A stretch of DNA of 64,000 nucleotides from Combretum micranthum (Eukaryota; Streptophyta; Magnoliopsida; Myrtales; Combretaceae), in NCBI GenBank assembly GCA_024138025.1, contig JAMXBD010002248.1, positions 124,001 through 188,000 of the forward strand, written 5' to 3'. Below the pieces are notes generated by a model. It was not told the DNA's origin. It did no database searches and worked only from the letters and a program-made list of their open reading frames with translations. The position numbers and the translations under genes were made by a program. This document shows, one piece after another, positions 45,765 through 57,021 of this stretch. Position 1 is the first letter of the stretch. The number at the start of each line of letters is the position of its first letter.

Positions 45765-48700
45765 GTAATTCATTTTCCCAATTTAGGGTTTTCTTCTCTA
45801 TCTTGTTCTCTCACTATATTCGTCATTTTTTTTTTTTTGGTGTAATTTTAGGGTTTATGAATTAAGGTCACCCAACTGAAAGTTTATTTTATAAATTCGT
45901 AAATTGTTTGGTGATGGCCTAGCCCGATAAGGTATCTAGGGTTTTGTCTTGTTCCATGAGCTCGATTTCAGACGTAATTTAAAGAGAGTTTGGGGTTGGA
46001 GCTTTTCTTTACTAAAGAGAATATCGAGTGTAATGATTCTCAGCTTTGAAAATTTAGTGAAGATTTAGTATCATATATCTGTCTTGGATCTAATTTAGCT
46101 CCTGAGGCTGTTTGATTAATGGTGTAAGATAATTGATTGATGAGGTTGCCCTGCACTGGTTAGGTATAGCTAATGTTATTTGGGCAGCATTTAGAAGTGT
46201 TGTTGATGAATCTTGAATTCAAGACCTCATGAGATTTGTCAGGAGAATTCTGGAGACTTTTTGTTCAGTGAGTTTCCTGCTTCTATTCTAAAAGGAGGAA
46301 GGTGTTTAGTGAATCTTGAAGGGTCCGTCATCTCATTAGTTTGTTTAGATATTTACTGGCCAAATCTTGTCTGGAAGAACTTTATGGCAAACTATATGCT
46401 AGTTGATCAGATGAATTGTCATTCAAACTGCTAACCTCTGTTCATAAGTCATAACCAAGGAATTGGTTGTGACTTGTGTTTCATATTTATAGAGCAAAAG
46501 ATGCCGAGTTCATCTTTATGCAGAATGAAAATCTGTTGAAGAGTATGACTGAACCCTTCACTTGTGGAGATTGTTCTCTGATCTAGAATACAAAACCCAA
46601 ATTAATTCATGTATATGCTTTGGAGAAGAACGGGTTGGGGATTTGGTCTGTGTGTTTATCACTGTTTTGGTCTAGAAATGAGGAACACAAATCATAAGGC
46701 TTGAGTTGCCAGAGTGATTATTGCGTCTTCATTGACTTTATGTTACTAAATGCTCTGTTTTGTCTTTATTGGAGTATCTTTCATCTCTTAGCCCGACTAG
46801 GTTGGTAAATCTGATTGCTAAAGCAATGATCTAAGTTTTGAGCGAATGCAAGATTCAAAGAATTGTTATCAATAAAAAGAATATATTTTGGCTAACTAAA
46901 GGGCTGTACAAGTTACCATTGGGCACATAAACCACCTTTTAAGATCCATACGCCATTCAAGTATGGTCTGCATTATGGAGGTACTCTAAAATGATCTTAA
47001 CGAAATTGGATCACAAGATCCTGCAAATTTTAATAAAAGTTCTTGGGTCTTTACCTTTATGTCAACCCTTGGGGTTACAATGTAAGGAATTGCTGCATGT
47101 ATTCTGCTTTTCTCTTTTGATGTGGTAGATTACTGCTAACTCTTGTTTTCGTATTAGGTCCAATACTAGCTGACCTTATTTGCCCCAAAATAGTTGTGCT
47201 GTATGGAGACACAGAAGTGTAGTATTGAACACATTGCAACTTATTTCATTACACAAAGTAGTAATTGTTTAGATAATTTATTTGATTTCTGCTCACCACA
47301 TGATTCTATTTTTTGGGAGAAGAGCATGGCGAGGCTTCAACTGTGGAATTATTGCCAGATATGCTGAAGCATCAGGGGTTATAGTTAAGCTTGGTTGAAA
47401 TGTTTTTACACTATCCCATAAAAAAAAAGTTGTACTCTCCTACTTTACATAGGTCCCCTTGTTGGTTCTAAGTCTCACCATGTTCTCTGTCTAGTTGTTA
47501 GGGATGTAGTTTGGGAAATAAGAAATTCATATTGTTATTGTAGATTATTGTCACAAGTCATTTAATGGATATTATTATAGAAGTCTTATCTTTTGTTCTT
47601 AGAAGCCATTATAGAGATTCCTAGCAGAATATATTTGGGCTTTTAGAGTTATTGGATCCTAGGCCTGTATAAATATAAATAAATGATTGTGTAAGAGAAA
47701 TAGACTGGCCAAAAAATTTGAATAGTTTGAATTAGTTTTTAGTAGTTTACGAGGTTGAAGAATTCTCTCTAATGAGTCCTAAAAATTAGATATGGGAGTG
47801 CTCTGTCTTTCAAGTCCTTAACCCTTTTTTTTTTTTAAATTATTTATTTATTTATTTTTAGTTAGCCTAGACTTGATCCATTACCTTGCCTATAACAAAT
47901 TAATATCAGAACCAATTGTTATTTGTAATTCCTAGCATCTGTTTGATATCCAACAATATGCACAATATCTTGAGTAGGTTGAAACCGAGAAGCATGCTTT
48001 TGCCATCCAATTGCCAGTTGGGGTGAGTGACCCATTGAGCAAGGCATCATTGGCAAGGGGGGTGCCCAGATTTGGTCACTATCACTGTAGACCAGCATCT
48101 GACCTAGTGCACGACAACCCTTTGCACAACATCATTTCACCATGCCTTCATGTGTGGCCCAACCACTTGAGTGCTATCCACTTGCATAACCCAACTTTCA
48201 TCTGTCATGCATCCAACTGGCATAAGTCAAATAAAGTAGACGACTTGATACCCCATCCACCATGAACATGAATCTGAATGCGTATAAGCTCTACACTGAT
48301 AGTGCACAACCTTTTGGTGAACCAGCCAAATTTGCATGCTTGACCTCCGGACCAAAATCCTAGGTGGTGGATGTACAAGACTTTGAGCTTGATGGCAAGC
48401 TTCTCATCGAAGGAGACTAATGTTACGGTTGCAGTTTAGGAAACAAAAATAAATGATTTATCCTGTTATTTTATTTTAGGTAGTAGACATTACGATGAAA
48501 TCATTATCTTTTATATTTAGGAATTGATATATATATATATATATATTTTTTTTTTTTTTCCTCAGTTGAATGTCTTTTAACTTCTGAAACTTATTGGGTC
48601 CGAAGCTTGTATAAATAAAAATATCATAAATAAAATAGACTAGCTGGAACGTTTAATTATTTGTTAATAATACTTCATGGTTTATGAGATTGGAGGGTCT

Positions 48701-49318
48701 TTCTGATCACCTTCATAATTAGAGATAAGAGAGTTCTCTCTTACAAGAGTGCTGACTGCTGAGTCTTGTTGAGTAAATCACCTGTATCTGTATCTATTAC
48801 CTGGCCTATAACTTGGAATCAATAGGAGACCTGTAAGGCAACACAACAATGCTGATGGGAATGAGTGATGAAAGAAGTTGCAACAGGATATGATAAATTA
48901 AATCCACAGAGCTGCTTGTCTCACCAGAGCTTCCTTTCTGAGAACAGCAAATATTTATTGATGCTCTAATTTGTTGAGTTTTATATGGAAATAAAGACAA
49001 ATAAGTTGGAATCTCTCCCCTCCTTACCTCCTCCACTTGTAGTGTTAAATAGACAGAAATTTCTAGTTTGCAGAGTCGAAGCTTGACATGCTGGTAATTT
49101 TCATGCTTTCTCGAAAGGTTCTTACACTCTTACGAGGTTTTTGCTTTGGCTGCATGGGGAGATTCTTCTATTATAGTTTTCTATTCTCTTATTATAATGA
49201 GTATTAGGTTTTATGCAGATAATGAGTTCATAGATTATCATGTGCCCTGTTGGTGGATTTAAGATGACATATTGTGATGTTTATTATTATTTATTTAAAT
49301 GGACTGTATTTGTTGCAG
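45765..49318 (+). other. LSM2 intron 2, 3.55 kb
   Basis: GTAATT donor, TTTGTTGCAG acceptor. Contains the TRIM-like element at 47496-48813. The remaining sequence (45770-47495; 48814-49310) shows no gene; the frames at 46213-46434 and 48806-49036 have no motif. An intron this long in a 93-codon gene is due partly to the insertion. Confidence 0.8.
47496..48813 (+). mobile_element. TRIM-like miniature LTR retrotransposon in LSM2 intron 2
   Basis: Two diverged direct repeats of about 400 bp: 47496-47897 (TGTTAGGGATGTAGTTTGGG ... TTACCTTGCCTATAACA) and 48421-48813 (TGTTACGGTTGCAGTTTAGG ... TTACCTGGCCTATAAC). Both hold TGTATAAATA, GAGAAATAGACTGGCC / AAAATAGACTAGCTGG and similar tails. AATATCAGAACC just after the first repeat (about 47901-47912) resembles the Met-tRNA PBS; GGAGACTAA just before the second could be a short PPT. 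The 520-bp interior has no gag or pol. Orientation is the same as LSM2. No clean target duplication (CTAGT versus TTGGA). Confidence 0.65.
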
Positions 49319-49438
49319 CTTTCTGTGAGAAACTGTTTCATCCGGGGATCAGTTGTAAGATATGTTCAACTACCTCCAGATGGTGTTGACATTGAGCTGC
49401 TCCATGATGCCACCAGAAGGGAAGCACGGGGTGGCTGA

Positions 49439-51062
49439 AGTTTATTGTCTAATTTTATCTTCATGACCAAGGACATTTAGCTGTTGATGTAGTGTTGTCA
49501 TCGGTTCTTAGTTAACGTGCTCTGTTCCTCTGCTGTATCTATGACGTTTCGGAAAAATTTTCTCATCAGAGGAAAAAAATTATTGTTTTACCTGATTATT
49601 GCGTGTATCCACAATTCAACAATATACAAAATGGTCTCACGATATCTTGATATGCTTTCTATTTACAATTATTGATTCGATTGGTATGGACTCATGCCAC
49701 TGAGATCAAATCAGACCAAAAGGTTTCATACCCAAAACACTACCAGGCTACTTTATATTCTTCTCAACTGCTCTATTGTTTTTGTAGGTTAAGATAATCA
49801 AAATATAGGACTTCTGGTTTGTTATCCTTTTTAAATTGGACTGTGGTCCTAAATCTTAGGATTCCAGTGCTGAAAAAGTCCGTGTTACTATGCATGGACA
49901 TCTTCTTCCTCCTCCTCTTCTTCTTCTTTTTCTTCTTTTCTTTTCTTTTCTTTTTTTTTTTAATTTTTTTGGTTCTTTTAAATCAAATAGGATGATCATG
50001 GGATAAGATCGGAAGCAACACCTACCCTGCCATGGTGGTGAAGTAGCTATTTATCTAGGACAAGAAATATACTGCAAGTACTTATTCACACAAGGTCAAA
50101 CGGAGCCAAGGGAAAAGCAGATTCCTTTTCATGGGATATCTTCGTAACCGATGAGATTCAAAATGATTATTATAAGCCTTTAAAAAATCCTTTCTCATCT
50201 GATGAACTGCAAAAACATGCAGATTTGGCCACTTAACTAACCTTTCATTAAAATCCGTACATCAGATCATTTCGTGTTCTCGTTTTGCTGTTAAAAAACG
50301 TAATCTATGATCTGAGCAGCATCAATCATCTTTTCATGATGCATCTCCAAGTTCATTTAATGCTCCATGCGTTATAAGATCAATCATATTTGGCATATAT
50401 GTTGTACTGTGATACAATTTCTTGCAGTTCTATGATTGGAGCCGTACATATTTTAAAAATCTTACAAACATGGACAAAACAATTACTTAGCAAGTGTTTG
50501 GCCTCTGGTGGATCTTGTTAGAATTACCGATTTGGAAACCAGTGAAACATGGATTCAGGTTGTCGAGGATTGAAGATTCCGTGGTAGGAGTAGGGAAGAT
50601 ATCGGATTTATATTTTGTCACTGGTAACCCAAATAAGCGCAATTGAGTCGAGACGTGCAACACACGTATGCATCACTAAAGCTGTTCATTATGTGTGTGA
50701 TTTTGGAAAACAAGAAAACTATAGCTACTTCTCAGATTTCCAAAATAGCGCTTGAATACGTTGCAGCAAATCTTTTCCTCCTATCAACCTAAGAAAAAAA
50801 AAAAATTCCAGACTACATCATCATAATAAGATATGTCAATTTAAAAACCAACCTAAATGTTATAAACAGTACTATTAGGGATAATCAACTATGAACACAG
50901 TTGGTATGCTATTAGTGGTAGAATGCATAAGGAAGACAAGACGCTTTGATCGATGGAGGCACTATTTGTTGAATTAGTGCAACAACTATATGATTTAAAA
51001 GTTTAAACTTATAGATATGGTGTAGACTGTTATATTTTTAATATAATACTTTCCATCATGAT
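49439..51062. other. LSM2 3' UTR and intergenic DNA
   Basis: The LSM2 3' UTR probably covers the first 150-250 bases; no strong AATAAA is visible, though ACAAAATGG and AATATAC words occur near 49620. A CTT-rich pyrimidine tract spans 49906-49970. No gene recognised elsewhere. Confidence 0.5.
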
Positions 51063-51203
51063 TTACTTCACATACTCTGCAAACTAGTCCAACATGTTCT
51101 TATGAGCTTCTTCAGCACATTTTACTGCCTTCTCATCATCCCCCTGGTACCTCACAGTCCATCCATGCACGACACCCAGAAATATCTTGACATAACCCTT
51201 TAA
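51063..51203 (-). pseudogene. Terminal exon of a dienelactone hydrolase-family gene
   Basis: On the minus strand, after an acceptor ATCAACAG at 51204-51211, the exon reads LKGYVKIFLGVVHGWTVRY, then EKAVKCAEEAHKNMLD, TAG, FAEYVK, TAA. In plant dienelactone-hydrolase (endo-1,3;1,4-beta-glucanase-like) proteins the end reads VKIFP.V.HGWTVRY ... AV..AEEAH..MLDWF..Y.K; the HGW contains the catalytic His. The TAG at 51084-51086 stands where Trp is usual, seven codons before the natural stop. No upstream exons are seen to the right (51212-51340, then retrotransposon-derived sequence), so this is a gene fragment. Confidence 0.75.
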
Positions 51204-51339
51204 CTGTTGATATGATAAAATTACAATCAGTTGTGGCAGGTGAAGTTTTGCGTGCTTATATATATGTTTCAGCAATTTCATGGAGAAAGTTTTAGGATAA
51301 AATAACACTTTCAATGCTCTTGGGTCTCTTTAACGATCT

Positions 51340-52417
51340 TAATAGTTTAAGAAGGCAAAATGTAATCAAGGCAATCAGGGGTAGCTATAGACATCAACTT
51401 GATTAGTTGGATAAGGTGACTATGTCCTAACGAAGTTTCGATGAAAATGGTGGTAATTAGAGATAAAGTATAATGGTTTGATTGTGTTAATGAGTTGGAT
51501 TGAGTTTTCTACAGTTCAATCTATAGTTCTTTTAGAGGATGTAATGATTGATTTATGAACTAAGATAAAAGTATATAATCAAAGAAAATCTTTTGTTGAG
51601 AAGTAGATTTAGTAGTTATATAAGGATACCAAATCCAAGTGAAGAATAATCACTTAATATTGGGCCAATAAATGGATTTGTATGGTGAAACCTTGAAGAC
51701 AAAGTGCATTAGTAATCTAAATATCAAAGAATTATTGGAACGTTAGGAGTAATGATGTCAAAGGAAGAGTTAGAAGTCATTCGATGATTTTAAATGTTTA
51801 CTTAAGGACATAAGTATTAATTTTAATCTTCATGTATATATTGATGGAAAATATAAGAAAATATATTGGAGATTAAGAAAACATATTGGAAGAAGTATGG
51901 TTAGTTAATGAGTATTTTAAGATTAGATGAATGATATGCAAGTGATGTGAATTATTTTTTTATATGGAACAATAAGGATAAAAACTAAGTTGAATAAATG
52001 GAAGTACAAGTAACATAGTGACATTTGGAGCTCCAGGCTAATGTAAGATTTGACTTTTGGAATTTAAATTGGGAACTATAGTTATGAGATCTTCAGCTTT
52101 TTAAACATCGCTCGAGGAAACTGAATTGAAGATTTAATACAACGAGGTCGAGGTAAGATTTCGTGATGAATATTGTTAATAAGTTTAAGTTATAGTCAAG
52201 AGGTGTTGTGAAGTAACGGAGGAAGTGAATCCAAATTGAGTCGTGAAAGTTAGGAATTAGTGAGACGTCAATGGAATTATGTTATAGCTATCAGATATGA
52301 GTATAAAGATGGGTCAATATGGTGTAAAGAATTAGAAACAAGAAGAAAAGGAGTGACACAGAACTAATGGATGCATGGATAAAAAGGAAATGGTGATTTG
52401 GGTAACTTTCAAGGACG
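51340..52417 (+). pseudogene. Highly decayed interior of a gypsy element
   Basis: Assigned mainly because it leads directly into a gypsy PPT and 3' LTR. Coding motifs are no longer readable; only weak echoes of integrase/chromodomain-type codon patterns occur. No host gene is seen in it. Confidence 0.4.
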
Positions 52418-52442
52418 AAAGTTTTTTTTAGGAGTGGAGAAA
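52418..52442 (+). other. gypsy (Tekay/Del-like) polypurine tract region
   Basis: TTCAAGGACGAAAGTTTTTT followed by TAGGAGTGGAGAA. Plant Tekay elements end with TTCGAGGACGAAxTTTTTTTAAGGxGGGGAGAA before TGTAA, so the match is close. Confidence 0.8.
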
Positions 52443-54548
52443 TGTAATATAAAGATAAATATTTTATAAAGAAGGGCAAGTTTGTCATTTGTTATAAAAT
52501 AAGAGGGTTCTATGGTCAATCCTAATAAATGAGATATTATTATCAACTCTCACATTGATGATGGTCAACAAGTCTTTAAAAATAGTAAATCTTCAATAAA
52601 TTATGATAAAGGGCAAAAGTTGTCATATGTTGAAAAATAAGAGGGCTTTATGGTCCATCCTTATAATTTTTATTTATGTGTATTATATGAAAGACATATA
52701 ATACATGAGGTGTCTTTTCGTTTCCTGTGCTGTTACAAGAATTGAAAGGTTTCGTGTCTTTTCGTTTCCTGTGATGTTACAAGAATTGAAGGATTTCTTT
52801 TCTTTTTATTTCCAAAGTACTGTTATGGAAATTAAAGGGTCACAAAATTTTATTTATATCTTTACCCTATTCCTCTTCTTTCTAAACATAGAAACCTCTC
52901 TAAAAAGATCTATTGTGAGTTTTTCATCAAGAGGAGATCAAGATTTTAGTTCAGGTAAGAAGATTTAATCATGATTTTTCAAGGATTCAAGAAATCTACA
53001 TCTTTCTTAGAATTCTGCTTGTGGTTTTTGAAGGAGCTTCCGAGGAAGAACCCTATTCTGATTCAAGATCTGGTTTTTGGAGGTCTAATAGAAATTAGGA
53101 TCAATCAAAGGTAAGATCTATCTTAGAATTTGTAATTTCTCAATATTAGCAAATTAAGGGATTATGATCGTAGTTTATTATTTGTTTGAATTAAGGTTCT
53201 ATTCAAGCGAAATTTACACATCTAGGTAAGTGTTGATCTAAACAAACCTTTGTGGTTCTAAAATTATAGTCTTTTCTAGTAATTATTTTATTAATTGAGA
53301 ATCTATATATTGAAGGAATTGTGGAGATAACTAAGAATTTTGGTGAAAGATGTGTTTGAAGGTTTAACTGAATTGTGAACAAAAAGAACAGGTGTGTTGA
53401 TCTTTTATAGATCTGTGATTAGGAGTAAAATTTATGGAATTCAGGATTAGGATTTTATTATGTGCATGAAATCGAAGTTGATTGAGATATGTTGTGGATC
53501 AGGAATTCTTGTAAGATTAGAAATTCTTTTCTCATAGAAGTTCTGTTGGTGAGATTGGAGTTGAAGCGATTCCAGGTACAACCAATCCCTGCTTGTTGTT
53601 TTTGCTTGTAAGATTAGTATTGATTGATTGGTTGCAGGGATAGAACTTTATAATGAACTTAATTCTGTCCGGCTTAATAATTGTTTGCTTGGTTGTGTTT
53701 GGCTTTGAACAGTAAAAACCTGGCAGACAGTGATACTGGTGAGACATCCTAATGATCTATGTATGAGGTTGTCCCGAGTGGACTCGTACATAGAGATGAT
53801 TCCGATAGAATTAGGAGGAAACGGGGATGTTTGGAGAGTACCCACTCATCCATATATGTATATAATTACCTTATTTTCAAAGAGTTGGTTGTTTTTAAAA
53901 AGGAGTCTGAGTTACTTCGAGTTTGGGACTAAAGTATACATAGTTCTAAACTGTGTTGTTTTGTTGACTATAAAAAGATAACAAATTGATTGCTTGCATT
54001 AGACTAAGTGCATTTGATATATATTACTGTTGCGTGTGCATTTGCATTTGCTTTAAAAGATTGGAGTTATCGTACTGGGCTTCGCAGCTCATTTTTTTTA
54101 AATTTTAGGTGTAGGTGATGAAGACATTGTATATGATCTTTTGGGTTATGATCTATACATAGATCATGGGGATGATGATAGCAGTCCAGATTACCCTGTT
54201 GAGGAATAGATTCAGATATAGATTTATATGAGAAGAATTTTAAGATCATTTACAATATTTGGAACTATATTAAGAATTTATATGTTAAAAAGGATTTTTA
54301 AATTTTATTTATTTTGGATTTGTTGGCTTTAGTTTCGCTAACATTGTTTGGATCAATAAGATGTTTGAAAAGATTGTTATTTACAAGTTTTATAAGATTT
54401 GAACTTTTTGTTGTATCATCTGAGAGAGTTATGGAGAGTATATTTTATATGTTTTAAATTGTGGTGTTATAATGTTATAGCCTTTGCGTGTCCTATTTAA
54501 GAAAGGACACGTGACGGGTTGTAATTGCCAACAGGTTAAGGCGTTACA
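52443..54548 (+). mobile_element. 3' LTR of a Tekay/Del-like gypsy element
   Basis: TGTAATATAAAG ... GGCGTTACA, about 2.1 kb, TG...CA ends, right after the PPT. TACTGGGCTTCGCAGCTCA then TTTTAGGTGTAGGTGATGAAG (54073-54125) mirrors the minus-strand LTRs at 3437-6197 and 57022 onward. Near 53750-53845 GTTGTCCCGAGTGGAC...GGAGAGTACCCACTC matches the accession block around 13080-13160. Internal duplications are listed separately. No 5' LTR in the window. Confidence 0.75.
52473..52795 (+). repeat. Two internal direct duplications in the LTR
   Basis: First pair: AAGGGCAAGTTTGTCATTTG ... AAATAAGAGGGTTCTATGGTC (52473-52524) and its copy at 52608-52664, period about 135 bp. Second pair: a 44-bp unit with GTGTCTTTTCGTTTCCTGTG ... 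TGTTACAAGAATTGAA at 52710-52753 and 52754-52795, adjacent. Both lie in the likely U3. Confidence 0.85.
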
Positions 54549-54575
54549 TTATCTATGCAAATTAATGTGTATATG

Positions 54576-54755
54576 TAGGGATGTAACTGGAGTGGGTTTG
54601 GGATATGTCGTGTAAGACCCAAACTCCACCCGGTTCCTTATAAGGTTGCTCAAACCTGACCCGCGACTCTATAAGTTTTTTTATACAATACCCAAATCTG
54701 CTCCTATAGGGTCATAGCCTTGATCCAACTCGACCCGACCCGATTGTGTGTGTAT
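54576..54755. mobile_element. hAT-like terminal fragment with hairpin
   Basis: TAGGGATGTAACTGGAGTGG resembles a hAT-type terminus. Directly inside, GGAGTGGGTTTGGG pairs with CCCAAACTCCACCC 13 bases on, a strong hairpin (54588-54630). More polar GGGT / ACCCGACCCG words follow to about 54745. No matching right terminus was seen. Confidence 0.4.
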
Positions 54756-55340
54756 GTGTTTTTTTTTGTTTTTTTACTCTTTTTTTTTCCTTTTTTATTC
54801 TTATTATGTAGAGGTTCTTACGAAATGGACAAACAAGACAATATAATATCAACTCCATATTGCATATTTTATATCAATGCCTTCGAAAAAGAGTGATAAC
54901 ATGATAGTGTAATATCAAAAGCTGTTGTATGTGTGTGATGTATATTGCTTCTTTTGCAAATTTTTTTATTATATATATTTTTATTTAATTTTCGTGTAGG
55001 TTAAGATGCGATTCTTTTGCATTTATGTTCCTATATTGAAATATATGATTAAGTGTGATGCAAATGTCAACATCATTCTAAATAAGGAAAATTTTATTCC
55101 AAACTTTGTAATTCAAAATTTATGAAGCTAGCCTTCTATCTTTTTAAGTTACAGATGGTATTTCATTTTAATTTTTCTAGTTGAAAAAAGGACATTAATA
55201 CAACATATAAAAACAATAGAAAATATGAGCTTAATTATATTTTTAGTTACATGCACACTCTATATTATATTAAGTAATAAACTATGTCAATTAAAAAAGA
55301 ATGAAATTATTCCTTTGACATATGATCTAATATTTAATTG
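54756..55340. other. AT-rich DNA without recognised gene
   Basis: T-rich runs at 54755-54795; no coding motif. Confidence 0.5.
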
Positions 55341-57021
55341 CCAGCACAAAAAATAAGTTGGACAAGGCCAATTGCTTACTTCAGTGAGAAAATGCCAAAA
55401 CATTTGGTTAAGGCATCTACTTATGTTAAGAGAATTCTATGTAGTCATTGAAGTTATAAGAAAGTGACGACAATATTTGTTGGGGTCTCATTTTGTGATT
55501 AAAACTGATCATATGAGTTTAGAGGAATTACTTACTTAAGTCATTCAAACTCCGTAACAACATAAGTATCTTTCACATTGTTAAGATATAATTATACAAT
55601 TTTCTATAAACAGGAACTGAGAATGTGGGGGCTGATATGTTGTTAAGGCAACATGAAAATGTTGTTTAATTCTTACAATTTTCCATGCATATTTTTGGTT
55701 TTGTTGATTATTTGAAGGTTAAATACCTAGATTCTTGTCTTTCAAGAGATTATCGCCAAATTGGAGAATGGTGATCAATTGCCATGGCAATTGAGTTGAT
55801 GGAATGGTTTGTTGTTCTTTGGTCAGAAATTTTTTCTTATGCTAACACTAAAGTTAATTTAGTACTACTTTTAGAATTTCATTTAGTTTCATCAGTTGGA
55901 CCCTTTAGTAGCTAAGGCATATAGGAGATAGGTTCCCAATTCTATTGGAGAGCAATGAAACATGATGTTGAGGAGTTTGTGAAGAGGTATTCAGTGTGTT
56001 AGTAGATTAAGACGTTTATTAAGAATCCATTTCGATTATTATCTCCCTTACCAATACATATAAATTTCTATCTTTCAGGAGATTATTACCAAACTGGAGA
56101 ATAGTGATCAATTGCCATGGCAACTGAGCTAGTGGAATGGTCTATTGTTCTATGGTTAGAAAATTTTTCTTGTGCCAACATGAAAGTTAATTTCAGTACT
56201 ACTTTCAAAATTTCATTTATTCCAACAATTGGACACTTTAGGGTAGCTAAGACATAGAGGAGATTGAATTCCCAATTCTATTGGAGAGGAATGAAACATG
56301 ATGTTGAGGAGTTTGTGAAGAGGTCTTCAACGTAGTAGCAGATTAAGACATCTACTAAGAATCCATTTGGGTTATTATCTCCCTTACCAATTCCTAATCA
56401 AATTTAGGAGGATATTTCAATGGATTTATGACTTTATTGCTTAAGTCACATGGGTGTACAACTTTATTAGTGGTTGTTGACAAATTAATTAAGCATTGCC
56501 ATGTGGGTGCTTTGGAGTCCACTTATAATGCTACTAAGGTGGCTCGATTTTTTTTACATATTTTTGTGAGATTACATAGCTTTCCAAGGTCTATTGTATC
56601 TTATAGAGACCTATTTTCATTAGCATGTTTTGGAAGGAGGGAGCTATTTTCTTTTAGTGGAATTAAATTGGATATGAGTTCGACTTATCACCCTTAAAGG
56701 GATGGAAAGTAAGTTTTAAATAGAGTACTACAACAATATCTAAGGGCTTTTCTTATGGATTAGCCTTAGAATTAGGTGATTTTTTTGCATGGGCAAAATA
56801 TGCCTATAATGTTTCTTATCATGAGGGTGCACAAGCTGGACCTTTTGAGCTAGTGTATGAGAGGAAGCCTTAACTATTCTGATGTATTTGAGATGATCAT
56901 CTAAGTTGGCTGTTGTGGATGATGACCTATGTAACAGAGATGTATTGTTAATTTTTTTGAAGGAGCATTTGTGAAATGCTCAATCTAGAATGAAAGCTCT
57001 AGCAACTAAGCATAAGACAAA
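55341..57021 (+). pseudogene. gypsy pol remnant: RNase H and integrase
   Basis: RNase H near 55365-55650: PIAYFSEKMPKHLVKASTYVK, then WxxYLLGSHFVIKTDH-like codons, and GTENVGADMLS, with several stops. Integrase core at 56428-56697: HGCTTLLVVVDKLIKHCHVG, ALESTYNATKVARFF, FPRSIVSYRDLFSL and GIKLDMSSTYHP; one catalytic Asp position reads Y-R-D and the following QTDGQSE has decayed to a stop. RMKALATKHKT at about 56990-57018 is the usual post-integrase helix, after which a foreign LTR begins. The region is related in type to the element at 17753-23630 but far older. A 330-bp duplication lies inside. Confidence 0.85.
55736..56392 (+). repeat. Tandem duplication of about 330 bp within the gypsy pol remnant
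   Basis: Copy 1 is 55736-56054 and copy 2 is 56066-56392. Both contain GATTATYRCCAAAYTGGAGA, TGATCAATTGCCATGGCAA, CCCAATTCTATTGGAGAG and ATTATCTCCCTTACCAAT. They cover the segment from after RNase H through the integrase zinc-binding region. The copies differ at many sites, so the duplication is old. Confidence 0.92.

Larger units (their letters stand above)
45431..49438 (+). pseudogene. LSM2: LSM2 (U6 snRNA-associated Sm-like protein), broken in exon 2 as assembled
   Basis: Exon 1 ends in ATG|GTACTT (45431-45433). Exon 2 is 45609-45764, ending CATATG|GTAATT. Exon 3 is 49319-49438: LSVRNCFIRGSVVRYVQLPP, DGVDIELLHD, RREARGG, stop. Exon 2 encodes the Sm1 motif (SYYKDLV, GREVTVELKNDLAIR, then TLHSVDQYLNIKLENTR, DKYPHM) but in three successive frames. 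Against the plant LSM2 pattern one base is missing at about 45612-45613, one G at 45637-45639 and one G at 45665-45668. The exon is 156 nt where 53 codons (159 nt) are expected; with those three the total would be 93 residues, the plant LSM2 size. As assembled, translation from this ATG stops within ten codons. LSM2 is shared by the LSM1-7 (mRNA decay) and LSM2-8 (U6 splicing) rings. Either a pseudogene or assembly errors. Confidence 0.88.

Noticed and set aside
48011..48265. 84-codon frame inside the TRIM-like element as a possible gag
   Set aside because: No gag motif or zinc knuckle; His/Pro-rich composition without pattern.
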